This document shows positions 1 through 6,563 of a stretch of 9,326 nt of DNA, piece by piece. Origin of the DNA: an uncultured Aliarcobacter sp. (GTDB lineage: Bacteria > Campylobacterota > Campylobacteria > Campylobacterales > Arcobacteraceae); the NCBI GenBank assembly GCA_947629065.1, contig CANRCH010000066.1, forward strand, positions 1 to 9,326. Reading direction: 5' to 3'. Position 1 is the stretch's first letter; each line of letters opens with the position of its first letter. The position numbers and the translations under genes are program-made. The notes beneath the pieces were generated by a model. The model did no database searches, was not told where the DNA came from, and saw only the letters and a program-made list of their open reading frames with translations.

Positions 1-246
1 ATCTACCATATCAATATCAAATGGGATTTCAGACAAAGATCTATAAACTTTTTCACCCAAAATCTCATCCTCTTTTGGATAAATAGGTACTATTTTAAAA
101 CCTGCATTTTTTAAATACTCTGCAACTCTATATGATGCTTTTTCCTTATCAGGAGAAAGCCCAACAATAGCAATTGTTTTTGTATCTTCAAAAATAGCTT
201 TTATCTCATCTTTGTTTGAGTTTACCGTTGGAAATTCGCACTCCAT
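1..246 (-). CDS. CoA-binding domain protein (YccU-like), 3' end cut by window edge
   Basis: The 82 N-terminal residues are visible and run off the left edge, so the real C-terminus is missing. The ATG at 246-244 is preceded by a good ribosome binding site (TAAGGAGAATAAT, minus strand). After a short leader, residues 24-44 form a Rossmann-type start (TIAIVGLS, then a Lys/Ser-rich loop and SYRVAEYL). Next comes GFKIVPIYPKEDEILGEKVYRSLSEIP, written here only in outline (residues 49-75), the characteristic second strand and loop of the CoA_binding_2 family (YccU/YneT type). Members are small, about 140 residues, and bind CoA or a related nucleotide; their cellular role is not settled. The gene lies 10 bp downstream of the DHH phosphoesterase and probably shares its transcript from the Rrf2 gene. 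The family call is fairly secure; the function is unknown. Confidence 0.8.
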   Translation of the reverse strand, partial: MECEFPTVNSNKDEIKAIFEDTKTIAIVGLSPDKEKASYRVAEYLKNAGFKIVPIYPKEDEILGEKVYRSLSEIPFDIDMVD

Positions 247-256
247 ATTATTCTCC

Positions 257-1294
257 TTAATCTAAAATATCTAGTTTTTCTTGTATAAAGATTTTAACCA
301 AGTTATAATCAATACTCTCTTTAAAATCTTCAATTCTTCCTCCACTTGCATTTACATGTCCACCACCATTTCCAAGCTTTGAAGCTAAAAGTGAAACATC
401 AAGTTTTCCAGCAGCTCTTAAAGATATATTTCCTTTTTTATTTACATCTAAAAAGAAATCATAATCACTATTTGCTTTTAAAAATGTATTTGCAGGGATT
501 GAAATACTTCCTAAACAGTAAGTTAAAAGTCCTTTTTGACCTTTATATGTAATTGTTAAATCCTCTTTTATATCTTCAAGTGATTTAACCAAATATTTAG
601 CACTTAAATTATCTATTGTATCATCGTTTTCATCTAGTTTTAAAAACTCTTTTTTTAAAAAATGTACATCATTATCAAGCTTAATATTTCCGTTTTCTAA
701 ATCTAAATAATCTATAGCTTTTTTTAGTAAATGTAGCTTGAAATCTCTATTTAATGAAGCAAAAAGTATTGAGTTTACTTCTCTTACTTTTATTATCATA
801 CTCATTAAAACCTTTCCAAACTCAAAGTTTTTCTTCTCATGCTCAAGCCAAATATCAACAGCATTTACAGCATTTACAAGCTTTTCATAGTGTGTAATAT
901 TTGCACTATATTTTTCTATTAAATAATCATATACAATTCTTGTTGCTGATCTTTTATCATCTAGAAAGTACCAAGAAAAGGCTTCAGCACTTTTTTTACC
1001 AGTTATGTGATGATCTAAAAGTTGAAGAATTATATTAAACCCATCACTATTTAAACTAGCTATATTTTTATCTAAATCCAAAGCCTCTTGTGGTGTTAAA
1101 TTCAAATCACTTATTAAGATTAAAATCTCTTCATTTTTAAACTCTTGTATATCATTTAATACTTTTTCAATAGATAATTTTACTTCTAAACCATAATTTG
1201 CATTATAAAAAACAATATTAGGAAAGACTTCACTTGTTAAAAGCTGACAACTATATCCATCTAAATCTGTGTGAGAAATATGAAAAACTCTCAT
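257..1294 (-). CDS. DHH/DHHA1 family phosphoesterase (NrnB-like oligoribonuclease or phosphodiesterase)
   Basis: This 345-residue cytosolic protein carries the full metal-site set of the DHH superfamily. Motif I is HTDLDG (residues 8-13, with His5 and His8 nearby), Asp63 lies in ISDLN, the DHH signature is at 94-96 (LLDHH), and Asp147 is in NAVDIWL. The C-terminal DHHA1 substrate-binding motif GGGHVNASGGRI spans 310-321. Such proteins hydrolyse phosphodiester bonds in nano-RNA, pAp or cyclic dinucleotides using Mn ions. The form with DLDG in motif I and a long linker is closest to the NrnB/COG2404 type, so short-RNA or cyclic-nucleotide hydrolysis is the likeliest activity; the exact substrate cannot be read from the sequence. 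The start codon overlaps the stop of the Rrf2 gene by one base (TAATG), and no strong ribosome binding site precedes it, which suggests translational coupling. The CoA-binding gene follows after 10 bp. Confidence 0.88.
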   Translation of the reverse strand: MRVFHISHTDLDGYSCQLLTSEVFPNIVFYNANYGLEVKLSIEKVLNDIQEFKNEEILILISDLNLTPQEALDLDKNIASLNSDGFNIILQLLDHHITGKKSAEAFSWYFLDDKRSATRIVYDYLIEKYSANITHYEKLVNAVNAVDIWLEHEKKNFEFGKVLMSMIIKVREVNSILFASLNRDFKLHLLKKAIDYLDLENGNIKLDNDVHFLKKEFLKLDENDDTIDNLSAKYLVKSLEDIKEDLTITYKGQKGLLTYCLGSISIPANTFLKANSDYDFFLDVNKKGNISLRAAGKLDVSLLASKLGNGGGHVNASGGRIEDFKESIDYNLVKIFIQEKLDILD

Positions 1295-1692
1295 TATGCA
1301 ATATCTTTCAGTGTTAGATGTGCTAAAAAGTCATTTACTTTTGTTTGAAGATTATTTAAAAGGGGCCAAATTCCACAAAGCTCTGCTTTGTTATTTGGAC
1401 AAGCTTCAACAGAGTTTGAACACTCAAAAACCATTGGATTTCTCTCTTCAGCTGCAATTACAATCTCTAAAATTGTAATATCTTCTATATTTTTATTTAA
1501 TACAAAACCACCATTTACACCTCTATGAGATACTACAAGTTCTGCTTTTGCAAGATTTTGCATAATTTTTGCTAAAAATGATTTTGAGATATTTATCTCT
1601 TTTGATAAAACATCTACATTTACAGGATCGCTATGTTTTGCGATTGATATTAGGGATAATAAAGCGTATTCACTCTTTTTTGTTAATAACAT
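1294..1692 (-). CDS. Rrf2 family transcriptional regulator with putative Fe-S cysteines
   Basis: This 132-residue protein is typical in length for Rrf2/IscR/NsrR regulators. The N-terminal winged helix is clear: it opens MLLTKKSEYALLSL, the recognition helix region ISKSFLAKIMQNLAKAEL spans about 35-52, and the wing SHRGVNGGFVL spans 55-65. A dimerisation helix (TILEIVIAAEE, 73-83) follows. Three cysteines, C91, C98 and C106 (C-X6-C-X7-C), sit where IscR and NsrR carry their Fe-S ligands (usually C-X5-C-X5-C to X7-C). A redox-, NO- or iron-responsive cluster is therefore plausible but not shown. It is the first gene of an apparent operon with the DHH phosphoesterase and the CoA-binding protein, and is separated from rpsO upstream by an intrinsic terminator. 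Members often autoregulate, and a candidate promoter lies at 1723-1728. The target genes are unknown. Confidence 0.88.
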   Translation of the reverse strand: MLLTKKSEYALLSLISIAKHSDPVNVDVLSKEINISKSFLAKIMQNLAKAELVVSHRGVNGGFVLNKNIEDITILEIVIAAEERNPMVFECSNSVEACPNNKAELCGIWPLLNNLQTKVNDFLAHLTLKDIA

Positions 1693-1722
1693 ATTTTAAA
1701 CTTTCAATTTTAATTTTGTTAT

Positions 1723-1728
1723 ATTCTA
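1723..1728 (-). promoter_or_regulatory. Candidate -10 element for the Rrf2 operon
   Basis: On the minus strand the sequence reads TAGAAT, about 30 nt before the Rrf2 start codon and just downstream of the rpsO terminator, where a new promoter is expected. An alternative hexamer, TATAAC, overlaps at 1724-1719. Campylobacterota promoters have a weak -35 element, so the upstream side gives little help. This is position plus hexamer match only. Confidence 0.3.
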
Positions 1729-1760
1729 CAAAAAGATTGATTAATATAAGATGTTGGCAT

Positions 1761-1792
1761 AAAAAAAGGGAGTTGTAAAACAACTCCCTTTT
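1761..1792 (-). terminator. Intrinsic terminator of rpsO
   Basis: A near-perfect stem pairs 1780-1792 with 1764-1776 (core AGGGAGTTGT against ACAACTCCCT) around a loop of about 3 nt. On the minus strand it is followed directly by a run of seven T residues (1767-1761, partly shared with the stem base). It lies 21 bp past the rpsO stop codon and before the Rrf2 start. The plus-strand reading has only four Ts, so it mainly serves the minus strand. Confidence 0.9.
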
Positions 1793-1812
1793 CATAAATC
1801 TATAAACTAAAA

Positions 1813-2085
1813 TTATTTAGCTCTGATTCCTAAATTTTCAACAATTGCTGTAAATCTAGCATAATCTGTTCTTCTTAAATATGCTAATAATTTTTTTCTT
1901 TTTCCAACCATTTTTAAAAGACCTAATCTTGATGAGTGATCTTGTTTGAATTGTTTTAAGTGTTCTGTTAATACTTTAATTTGTTCACTTAATAGTGCGA
2001 TTTGAACCTCAGCTGAACCTGTGTCACCATCTTTTCTTGCGTGTTTTGCTATAATACTTGCTTTTAAGTCCTGATCTAAAGCCAT
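1813..2085 (-). CDS. rpsO: 30S ribosomal protein S15
   Basis: This 90-residue protein matches the usual S15 length (89 in E. coli). S15 binds the central domain of 16S rRNA early in assembly of the small subunit, and contributes to the B4 bridge with the large subunit. Recognisable S15 features are [16 protein letters not shown] (residues 21-36), the rRNA-binding [12 protein letters not shown] segment (K47-L57 region: [23 protein letters not shown] in outline) and the end region [20 protein letters not shown]. The start at 2085 is fixed by a strong ribosome binding site, AGGAGG, 6 nt upstream. It stands 83 bp downstream of moaA and may also be read from that operon, since no strong terminator is seen between them; a candidate promoter of its own is at 2116-2121. 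It ends in the terminator at 1761-1792. Confidence 0.98.
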   Translation of the reverse strand: MALDQDLKASIIAKHARKDGDTGSAEVQIALLSEQIKVLTEHLKQFKQDHSSRLGLLKMVGKRKKLLAYLRRTDYARFTAIVENLGIRAK

Positions 2086-2115
2086 TTTGACCTCCTAATA
2101 GGTATATGTAAATTT

Positions 2116-2121
2116 ATTCTA
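2116..2121 (-). promoter_or_regulatory. Candidate -10 element for rpsO
   Basis: TAGAAT on the minus strand lies about 30 nt before the rpsO start codon, the same hexamer and distance as the candidate before the Rrf2 gene. It overlaps a short AT-only inverted repeat (2119-2124 with 2128-2133, CTATTT/AAATAG), too weak to be called a terminator for moaA. The -35 side shows no clear hexamer. Confidence 0.3.
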
Positions 2122-2168
2122 TTTAAAAAATAGTTGCGAATAATAGTGAAATTTTGCTTTTATTTTAC

Positions 2169-3137
2169 TTAACCACCTGTTTCATAAAAGGCTCTAGTTG
2201 AAACTTCATTATCACTACTTGACCATCTATTTTTTTCTGGTTTATTTTGTAACACTTTTCTTAAAATCTTTACTGCTTCATCTATTCTATTATTTTGAAC
2301 TGCATCTTTTATACTCATTGCATCTTCAAAATACAAACAAGGGATTAAATACCCTTCAGCTGTTAATCTAAGACGATTACAAGATTTACAAAAATCATCT
2401 TTATGTGGTTCAATTATTCCAAATTCATATCCATCTTCAAGTCTATAATATTGTGCAGGAGAACTTGTATCTCTTGGAACTTTTACTAAATTTTTATACT
2501 TTTTACCAATAACTTCAAGCATCTCATCTGAAGTTAATCCACTTGCACTTTTTCTTGCGTGATTATTCTCCATAAACTCAATAAATCTTACGCTAAAGCC
2601 TTCTTTTTTACCATACTCAATAACATCAATCATATCAATATCGTTTATTCCTTTTAAAGGAACACAATTTATTTTGATTTTAAGCCCTACTTTTTTGGCT
2701 TCTTCTATTCCTTTTAGAACTGTTTCTAAAACATCTTTTTGTGCTATTTGTTTTGCTCTATCACGATTTAGTGTATCAAGTGAGATATTTATTCTTTTAA
2801 GTCCTGCTTCTTTTAAATCTTTTGCAATATTTGGAAGTAAAAAACCATTTGTTGTTAAAGCTAAATCTATATCATTTTTATAGCTATAAATCATATTTAT
2901 AAATTTATCTAAATCTTCTCTTAAAAGTGGTTCACCACCTGTTATTCTTACTTTTTTTACACCTTCATCAATAGCAACTTTTATAAATTTAAACATATCT
3001 TCATAAGATAGTAAATTCTCTTTTGGAACCCAAGAAAATGGCTTTTCAGGCATACAATATTGACATCTAAAATTGCATCTTTCAGTTACAGAAACTCTTA
3101 AATAGTCATGCTTTCTTCCAAAACCATCAATTAACAT
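2169..3137 (-). CDS. moaA: GTP 3',8-cyclase MoaA (molybdenum cofactor synthesis)
   Basis: MoaA is a radical SAM enzyme that converts GTP to 3',8-cyclo-7,8-dihydro-GTP, the first step to molybdopterin. At 322 residues it has family length. The N-terminal SAM cluster motif is CNFRCQYC (C21, C25, C28; CX3CX2C), followed by GGEPLLRE (67-74), a SAM-binding segment. The C-terminal substrate cluster uses C250, C253 and C267 (CX2CX13[20 protein letters not shown]). The protein ends in the conserved Gly-Gly tail (321-322) needed for activity in this family, so it is intact. The start at 3137 has AAAGGA 6 nt upstream. The gene lies 18 bp downstream of the TrpD2-like gene in an apparent operon. The product would serve molybdoenzymes such as periplasmic nitrate reductase or formate dehydrogenase, none of which is in this window. 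Confidence 0.97.
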   Translation of the reverse strand: MLIDGFGRKHDYLRVSVTERCNFRCQYCMPEKPFSWVPKENLLSYEDMFKFIKVAIDEGVKKVRITGGEPLLREDLDKFINMIYSYKNDIDLALTTNGFLLPNIAKDLKEAGLKRINISLDTLNRDRAKQIAQKDVLETVLKGIEEAKKVGLKIKINCVPLKGINDIDMIDVIEYGKKEGFSVRFIEFMENNHARKSASGLTSDEMLEVIGKKYKNLVKVPRDTSSPAQYYRLEDGYEFGIIEPHKDDFCKSCNRLRLTAEGYLIPCLYFEDAMSIKDAVQNNRIDEAVKILRKVLQNKPEKNRWSSSDNEVSTRAFYETGG

Positions 3138-3155
3138 CTAATTCCTTTAAAATTT

Positions 3156-4070
3156 TTAATTTAATCTCTGCCAAGCTTCATCTAAACTTTTTACTCTATT
3201 TGAGAATAGTAAAAGTAAAGCCACATTAAACTTTGCAAGATTCATAATATCACTGCTTGGATTTTTCAATATATTTAAATTCTCTTCTAAACTAATAGTT
3301 TCAAAACTAAGAGTTTTTACTCCATAATCTTTTAAGAAAAACTCTGTTTCAACTATTTCATTATCTCTTTTTTGCCAAAATTTAGAGTCTTTAAATATTT
3401 CAATATCTCCCTCATTTCCACGAATAATAGTGATATCTTTAAAATCATCTTCAAACATATCAATATATTTTGAAACATAAGGTTTATGAAAAGCCCCAGC
3501 TAATCCATATTCACTTAAACTTGGATTTAATAGTTTTTCAACTGTGTTAAATGCTGTTCTTAATCCAAACTCATGTCTTAAAGAAGTTAAATCACTTAAC
3601 TCTTTTAAATATTCTACTCTATCAAAATAGTGTAAATATTGACCCTCGTCAAATTTTGTAAATATATCTTTTGTTCCAAAACCATTTTTTGTTGGTTGTA
3701 AAAAATCACCACTAACAATAAGGTTTAATTTTCTTATTTCTTCGTTATTTTTATAAAAATCTTCTAAAATATTTTCATATAGTGGAAACAGATATGGATT
3801 TGTATCTCTTCCATCACTATTGTATCCAAGAAGCATTGAGTCAGGCACTTTTATTGTTCTTATAAATGTTTTTAGAGCTTCAATAGCACCTTTAAACTCC
3901 TCAACTGTCTCAAGTTTAACTCTCCAAGCTATTAAAAATGCACCAATTTGTGCATCTGTTACACTTCTGTTTAAAATCTGTTTAATTGCTTCAAAAACTT
4001 CATCTTTGCTTAAATCTCTATTACCTTTTGGTCCTGTTCCAACCGCTTTTAAAAAAACTTTAAAATTCAT
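3156..4070 (-). CDS. TrpD2/YbiB-like protein (phosphoribosyltransferase fold, not TrpD)
   Basis: This 304-residue protein has the fold of the anthranilate phosphoribosyltransferase family. The helical N-terminal domain is recognisable (GPKGNRDLSKDEVFEAI at about 13-29, then TDAQIGAFLIAWRVKLETVEE). The second domain lacks the TrpD PRPP-binding motif GTGGD: the equivalent site reads LGYNSDGRDTNPYLFPL (81-97), which resembles the GYNGAR-type sequence of E. coli YbiB. Other family anchors are FGLRTAFNTVEKLLNP (168-183), AGAFHKPYVSKYIDMF (191-206) and IIRGNEGDIEIF (215-226). YbiB is known to bind nucleic acids as a dimer and lacks anthranilate phosphoribosyltransferase activity, so a similar role is inferred here. 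The ATG at 4070 has AAGGA 7 nt upstream. It heads the operon with moaA and is divergent from the Crp/Fnr gene. Family fairly sure; function unknown. Confidence 0.8.
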   Translation of the reverse strand: MNFKVFLKAVGTGPKGNRDLSKDEVFEAIKQILNRSVTDAQIGAFLIAWRVKLETVEEFKGAIEALKTFIRTIKVPDSMLLGYNSDGRDTNPYLFPLYENILEDFYKNNEEIRKLNLIVSGDFLQPTKNGFGTKDIFTKFDEGQYLHYFDRVEYLKELSDLTSLRHEFGLRTAFNTVEKLLNPSLSEYGLAGAFHKPYVSKYIDMFEDDFKDITIIRGNEGDIEIFKDSKFWQKRDNEIVETEFFLKDYGVKTLSFETISLEENLNILKNPSSDIMNLAKFNVALLLLFSNRVKSLDEAWQRLN

Positions 4071-4082
4071 TATTTTCCTTAA

Positions 4083-4131
4083 TTAACCTGTTTAACTTAT
4101 ATTTTTACAAGCTTAATATATACTAGCTTAA
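4083..4131. promoter_or_regulatory. Divergent promoter/operator region with repeated TTAA-type half-sites
   Basis: The 83-bp spacer between the TrpD2-like gene and the Crp/Fnr gene carries repeated short elements. TTAAC occurs at 4083-4087 and again at 4092-4096 (direct, 9-bp period), and AGCTTAA at 4110-4116 and 4125-4131 (direct, 15-bp period). A plus-strand -10 candidate, TATACT (4119-4124), is 29 nt before the Crp/Fnr start. A minus-strand -10 candidate, TATAAG (4101-4096), is 25 nt before the TrpD2-like start. The -10 of each lies 17 bp from the other, at the position where the other's -35 would fall. The assignment is by eye. Confidence 0.4.
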
Positions 4132-4153
4132 ATAAAACATTTCAGGGCATTAA

Positions 4154-4819
4154 ATGACTTTATATGAGAGTATTAAAAGTATTAATTTTTTTAACAATTT
4201 AAAAAAAGATGAATTAGACAAATTATTAGATTTCTCTTCAATATCAAAATACAAAAAAGATTCAATACTTTTTTATGAAAGCGAAAAAAACAATAGACTT
4301 CTTTTTTTAGTAAAAGGTTTAATAAAAATTTATAAATTTGATAAGTTTGAAAATGAGATTTTCTTATATCATATCTATGAAAACTCTATGATAAGTGAGT
4401 TGAATTCTATTTATGAAAATGAGATTATATGTTTTTCAAATGCATCTTTTATAGAAGATTCTACTGTTTTATCAATAGATTTTGAAAAATTTCAAGAGCA
4501 TTTTTTAGATAATAATTTACTTGTAAAAGAGCTTATGCAAGAGCTTTTACATAAAACTCATCAACTTCAATGTTTAGTAAATAGAGAATTAGTTTTTGAT
4601 GCAACTGCAAAAGTTGCTTTTATGTTATATGATGATTTAAAAATGTTTAACTCTTTAAAAAGGCAAGAAGTTAGCTTTATGTTGCATATTCAACCAGAAA
4701 CACTTTCAAGAGTACTAAAAAAACTAAGTAGAGATGGAATTATTGATTATAATCAAAGCGAAATAATAATAAAAGATGAGATAAAATTAAGTAATATCTT
4801 CAAAGGAGTTGGAGGATGA
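4154..4819 (+). CDS. Crp/Fnr family transcriptional regulator
   Basis: This 221-residue protein has standard Crp/Fnr architecture. A cNMP-type beta-barrel covers about 1-115 (LFLVKGLIKIYKFDKFENEIFLYHIYENSMI at 50-80 is the barrel core, in outline), a dimer helix about 118-150, and a C-terminal winged helix about 150-210. The recognition helix includes QPETLSRVLKKLSRDGII (180-197). E182, S185 and R186 match the E-xx-SR contact pattern of FNR, which reads TTGAT half-sites. Only two cysteines are present (C93, C140), so it has no FNR-type Fe-S cluster, and the Arg-Ser/Thr pair that binds cAMP in Crp is not evident in the barrel. The effector is therefore unknown. A short ribosome binding site (AGGG) precedes the ATG. 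The stop overlaps the next gene by 4 bp, tying it to the P-box sensor, and the moaA operon lies divergently beside it. Confidence 0.9.
   Translation: MTLYESIKSINFFNNLKKDELDKLLDFSSISKYKKDSILFYESEKNNRLLFLVKGLIKIYKFDKFENEIFLYHIYENSMISELNSIYENEIICFSNASFIEDSTVLSIDFEKFQEHFLDNNLLVKELMQELLHKTHQLQCLVNRELVFDATAKVAFMLYDDLKMFNSLKRQEVSFMLHIQPETLSRVLKKLSRDGIIDYNQSEIIIKDEIKLSNIFKGVGG
4802..4808 (+). promoter_or_regulatory. Ribosome binding site of the P-box sensor gene, inside the regulator gene
   Basis: AAAGGAG ends 7 nt before the ATG at 4816, within the last codons of the Crp/Fnr gene. A second purine run, GGAGG (4811-4815), touches the start codon and is too close to be the main site. The arrangement, with the ATGA overlap, supports coupled translation of the two genes. 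Confidence 0.7.
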
Positions 4820-5811
4820 AAGCAAATAATATAAGTACTAAAATTAGGCTTATTGGAACGCTATTTTTTATTTTAATGATAAGTATTGTTGCGACAACAA
4901 TATTTCTAAATGATAAAAATGAGAAAGATGGTTTAATTATAAATATTGCTGGAAAACAAAGAATGTTAAGTCAAAATATAGCAAAAAACATTTTCTATAT
5001 AAACCAACATAAAACAAGCAGTATTAATGAGCTTGATAGTAGTATAAATGAGTTTATCTATAATCTAAATACTTTAAAAAATGGAAATAGTTTTTCTAAA
5101 ATAAAAGTTGCACCAAATAGTGAAATAGCAAATCAGCTTATGAAAGTTGAGATTTTATGGAAAGGTTTTCATAAAAATATATTAGCTTTTAAAGATTTAA
5201 TACAACACAACAAAAACTCAAAAGAGCTTGATTTAGTCGTAGATAATATATTTACATCAAATACAAATCTTTTAAATGAGATAGATATTTTGGTCTATTT
5301 ATATACAGATTTTAGTGAAGAAAAAATTCAAAATATAAAAAATATTCAATATCTTTTTGCTTTTTTAATCTTAGTTTTAATTCTATTTTCTCTTTTAGAA
5401 GTTAAAAAAATGGAAAAAAATGCTTTAAAATTTCTTGAAGAGACAAAAAAACTGATGTCTCAAGATATAAACTCTCCCTTAAAACCAATAAATATCCAAG
5501 CTGAAAGTGAGATTGAAGATGCTGCAAATAGTTTAAATAATTTTATTAAAAAAATAAATCTTGCAATGGAAGACTCAACAAATGCAATAATTCAATCGAA
5601 AAATGCTTCAAACAAACTTGAAAATTTGGCAGGTGAATTTGATTTAATAATTGATGAACTTAAAAATTCTCAAGAGATTTCTGATTATTTAAATAGAAGT
5701 GAAGATATCGCAATTGAATCACAAGAGCATCTAATAAACTCAACAAAAAGGCTTGAAGAACTTAGAAAAGAGCTTGAAAAAATAGCAAATGGTTGTGAAA
5801 CGAAACTATAA
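4816..5811 (+). CDS. Two-TM membrane protein with PilJ/NarX-type nitrate-sensor domain, no output domain
   Basis: This is a 331-residue inner-membrane protein. TM1 is about 10-31, a periplasmic helical domain about 32-175, and TM2 about 176-196. Just after TM1, residues 43-53 read NIAGKQRMLSQ, the P-box-like motif of the PilJ/NarX N-terminal domain (PF13675 type), which in NarX and NarQ binds nitrate or nitrite. After TM2 comes a HAMP-like stretch (about 197-250, with AESEIEDAANSLNNFIKKI) and a long helical region (250-325) that looks like the stalk of a chemoreceptor. The protein ends before any signalling tip, kinase, GGDEF or other known output. It is not obviously truncated: it has a normal stop, and an inverted repeat follows. 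Co-translated with the Crp/Fnr regulator, it may feed its signal to that protein or to another receptor; this is inference. A decayed or shortened methyl-accepting protein is the alternative. Confidence 0.8.
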   Translation: MKANNISTKIRLIGTLFFILMISIVATTIFLNDKNEKDGLIINIAGKQRMLSQNIAKNIFYINQHKTSSINELDSSINEFIYNLNTLKNGNSFSKIKVAPNSEIANQLMKVEILWKGFHKNILAFKDLIQHNKNSKELDLVVDNIFTSNTNLLNEIDILVYLYTDFSEEKIQNIKNIQYLFAFLILVLILFSLLEVKKMEKNALKFLEETKKLMSQDINSPLKPINIQAESEIEDAANSLNNFIKKINLAMEDSTNAIIQSKNASNKLENLAGEFDLIIDELKNSQEISDYLNRSEDIAIESQEHLINSTKRLEELRKELEKIANGCETKL

Positions 5812-5843
5812 AAATAGTATAAAAATTTAAATATTTTTATAGT
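5805..5843. terminator. AT-only inverted repeat between convergent genes, possible bidirectional terminator
   Basis: An 11-bp perfect inverted repeat (5805-5815 with 5833-5843, ACTATAAAAAT/ATTTTTATAGT) spans the stop codons of the two converging genes. A competing shorter pairing (5819-5826 with 5833-5840) has a 6-nt loop. There is almost no GC in the stem, so it would be a weak hairpin; its placement between convergent ends is the main argument. Confidence 0.4.
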
Positions 5844-6525
5844 ATCCAACACCTTGCATATTTTTTATATAATTTTCTGGAAGTTTTTTTCTTAAGTTTT
5901 TAATAAAAAGTCTTATTGCATTTGAAGTTATTGGTAAATTATCATCCATTAAAATATTTTCAAGTTCAATATATGTTATTACTCTATTTTTTGATAGTAA
6001 TAATTTCATAAAATCTAACTCTTTTTTTGTTAGAATAAAATCCTCATTTAAGTTTGAAACTAACGATTTAGTACAATCAAAAATCCAATTATCACCCAAA
6101 TTATAGATTTTATTCTCATCATAAGATTTTACAAAATTTTTTAAAGCTACTGTTAGATTATCATTTGTGATTGGTTTTACAATATATTTTACCAAATATA
6201 GTTCAGTTGCACTTAGTAAATAGTTTAAATCTGTATGTGCAGAAGTTATTATAACTCTTGTTTTAGAGTCTGTGAGTCTTATTTTTTTGATTAAATCAAT
6301 TCCTGTAGCTTCTTGCATTTGTATATCTGTAATAATTAAATCAGGTCTTTTTTCAAGGTACAAATCATAAGCTTTTTTTGCACTATTTGTGCTATAAACT
6401 TCTTTAAAAAAGTGCTTTAGAATCTCTTCAATATTGCTTCTAATTCCATCTTCATCTTCTACATATAAAACAGTATATGCCAAAAGTTTTTTTAAAAATT
6501 CTTCATTCATTTTACAAAATTCCAT
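5827..6525 (-). CDS. OmpR-like response regulator (receiver plus winged-helix DNA-binding domain)
   Basis: This is a 232-residue transcriptional response regulator. The receiver domain (about 15-132) has the acidic pair E23/D24 (VLYVEDED), phospho-acceptor D67 (LIITDIQM), T94 (VIITSAH) and K117 followed by Pro (IVKPIT). A winged-helix domain follows (about 140-232): LTKKELDFMKLLLSKN at 165-180, the recognition-helix region ITSNAIRLFIKNLRKKL at 199-215, and the wing NMQGVGYY at 222-229. The ATG at 6525 has no good ribosome binding site. A second ATG at 6510-6508 (residue 6, MNEEFLKK) follows a GGA about 12 nt upstream and may be the true start. It is divergent from the Cache-domain histidine kinase 50 bp away, so the two are a likely two-component pair. 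It converges on the P-box sensor gene. Target genes are not evident. Confidence 0.92.
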   Translation of the reverse strand: MEFCKMNEEFLKKLLAYTVLYVEDEDGIRSNIEEILKHFFKEVYSTNSAKKAYDLYLEKRPDLIITDIQMQEATGIDLIKKIRLTDSKTRVIITSAHTDLNYLLSATELYLVKYIVKPITNDNLTVALKNFVKSYDENKIYNLGDNWIFDCTKSLVSNLNEDFILTKKELDFMKLLLSKNRVITYIELENILMDDNLPITSNAIRLFIKNLRKKLPENYIKNMQGVGYYKNI

Positions 6526-6563
6526 TATGAAAGATATGTTATCATAGCAATAGTTTTCTAATT

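Noticed and set aside
346..552. Plus-strand open frame inside the DHH phosphoesterase gene
   Set aside because: Antisense to a well-supported conserved gene, with low-complexity His/Leu/Lys-rich translation and no recognisable domain or clear ribosome binding site.
2119..2133. Inverted repeat as terminator of moaA
   Set aside because: Only 6 A/T pairs with a 3-nt loop and no T-run suited to termination; it overlaps the likely rpsO promoter.
3156..4070. Annotation as anthranilate phosphoribosyltransferase (trpD)
   Set aside because: The GTGGD PRPP-binding motif is missing and replaced by a YbiB-like sequence, and no other tryptophan genes are nearby.
4154..4819. Annotation as true FNR or Crp
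   Set aside because: Only two cysteines, so no FNR Fe-S cluster, and the cAMP-contact residues of Crp are not evident; only the recognition-helix pattern is FNR-like.
4816..5811. Annotation as a complete methyl-accepting chemotaxis protein
   Set aside because: The conserved signalling tip of the MA domain is absent; the protein ends in the coiled-coil stalk.
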